The notes under the pieces are model-generated. The model worked only from the letters and a program-made list of their open reading frames with translations, searched no databases and was not told where the DNA came from. From Phycisphaerae bacterium (GTDB taxonomy: Bacteria > Planctomycetota > Phycisphaerae > Sedimentisphaerales > Anaerobacaceae), in contig JAPLMX010000069.1 in assembly GCA_026386805.1 (NCBI GenBank), positions 1 through 40,921 on the forward strand: 40,921 nucleotides of DNA. Reading direction: 5' to 3'. The position numbers and the translations under genes are program-made. This document shows, one piece after another, positions 40,908 to 40,921 of this stretch. The stretch's first letter is position 1. Every line of letters begins with the position of its first letter.

Positions 40908-40921
40908 ATGAAAGAACGGCA
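40908..40921 (+). CDS. Start of a further gene, cut by the window end
   Basis: ATG at 40908 follows CCAGGAGAACTACC, a good ribosome site; only the first four codons (MKER) are inside the window. Nothing can be said about its product. Confidence 0.4.

Overview
The window looks like a chromosomal piece of an anaerobic or facultative bacterium. I infer a planctomycete of the Phycisphaerae/Sedimentisphaerales type, with moderate confidence. The grounds are the GC-rich DNA, many secreted carbohydrate-active or beta-rich proteins of unknown family, a ThuA-like secreted protein, large carboxypeptidase-regulatory-like surface proteins, and dense short palindromic repeats both between and inside genes. 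No marker gene settles the phylum.

Layout. Bases 1-5560 hold secreted unknowns on the minus strand (a TIM-barrel-like protein and a parallel beta-helix protein), separated by repeat-rich gene-free DNA. Bases 5563-15761 form a plus-strand carbohydrate cluster: MFS sugar transporter, lactonase, bicupin, enolase-superfamily enzyme, a large secreted glycosidase-like protein, a secreted nitrilase-family amidohydrolase and a ThuA-like secreted protein. Bases 14.5-28.7 kb are a selenium island. On the minus strand run selA, selB and two tiny membrane proteins. On the plus strand run two small proteins, a methyltransferase, three 2-hydroxyacyl-CoA-dehydratase/double-cubane-type proteins, their ATPase activator, selD and the selenocysteine tRNA (selC). 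A single-TM protein and a NapH-like Fe-S membrane protein follow. Bases 29.9-34.8 kb carry two tandem large carboxypeptidase-regulatory-like proteins with thioredoxin-like C-termini. Then come a broken HEPN gene, a sugar transferase, a 58-residue Cys-rich protein, a GH43 arabinanase, a lipoprotein, a GH5-like protein and cysM.

The main discovery is that the island encodes at least five selenoprotein candidates that ordinary gene calling would split or miss, because each has an in-frame UGA: (i, ii) two paralogous 3-TM membrane proteins downstream of selB, both with UGA at codon 28; (iii, iv) a tandem pair sharing a U-[GD]-G-T-C motif; (v) the ThuA-like secreted protein with a U-N-C motif. All five have a short hairpin whose loop starts 19-22 nt after the UGA, as expected for a bacterial SECIS element. 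A sixth, weaker candidate ends in C-P-T-U. UGA is used as a normal stop by many neighbours (selD, the dehydratase-like genes), so the genetic code is not reassigned.

How it may work together (inference): SelD makes selenophosphate, SelA loads it onto the adjacent tRNA-Sec, and SelB delivers it at the SECIS hairpins. The ATP-driven double-cubane system is co-directional and partly overlapping with the genes leading to selD. It is a candidate low-potential reductase for selenium supply or for another substrate linked to the selenoproteins. SelD itself is unusual: it has a six-Cys N-terminal extension and an AhpD-like C-terminal domain. A second theme is the in-frame presence of short palindromic repeats inside at least six protein-coding genes, including selB, selD and two dehydratase-like genes.
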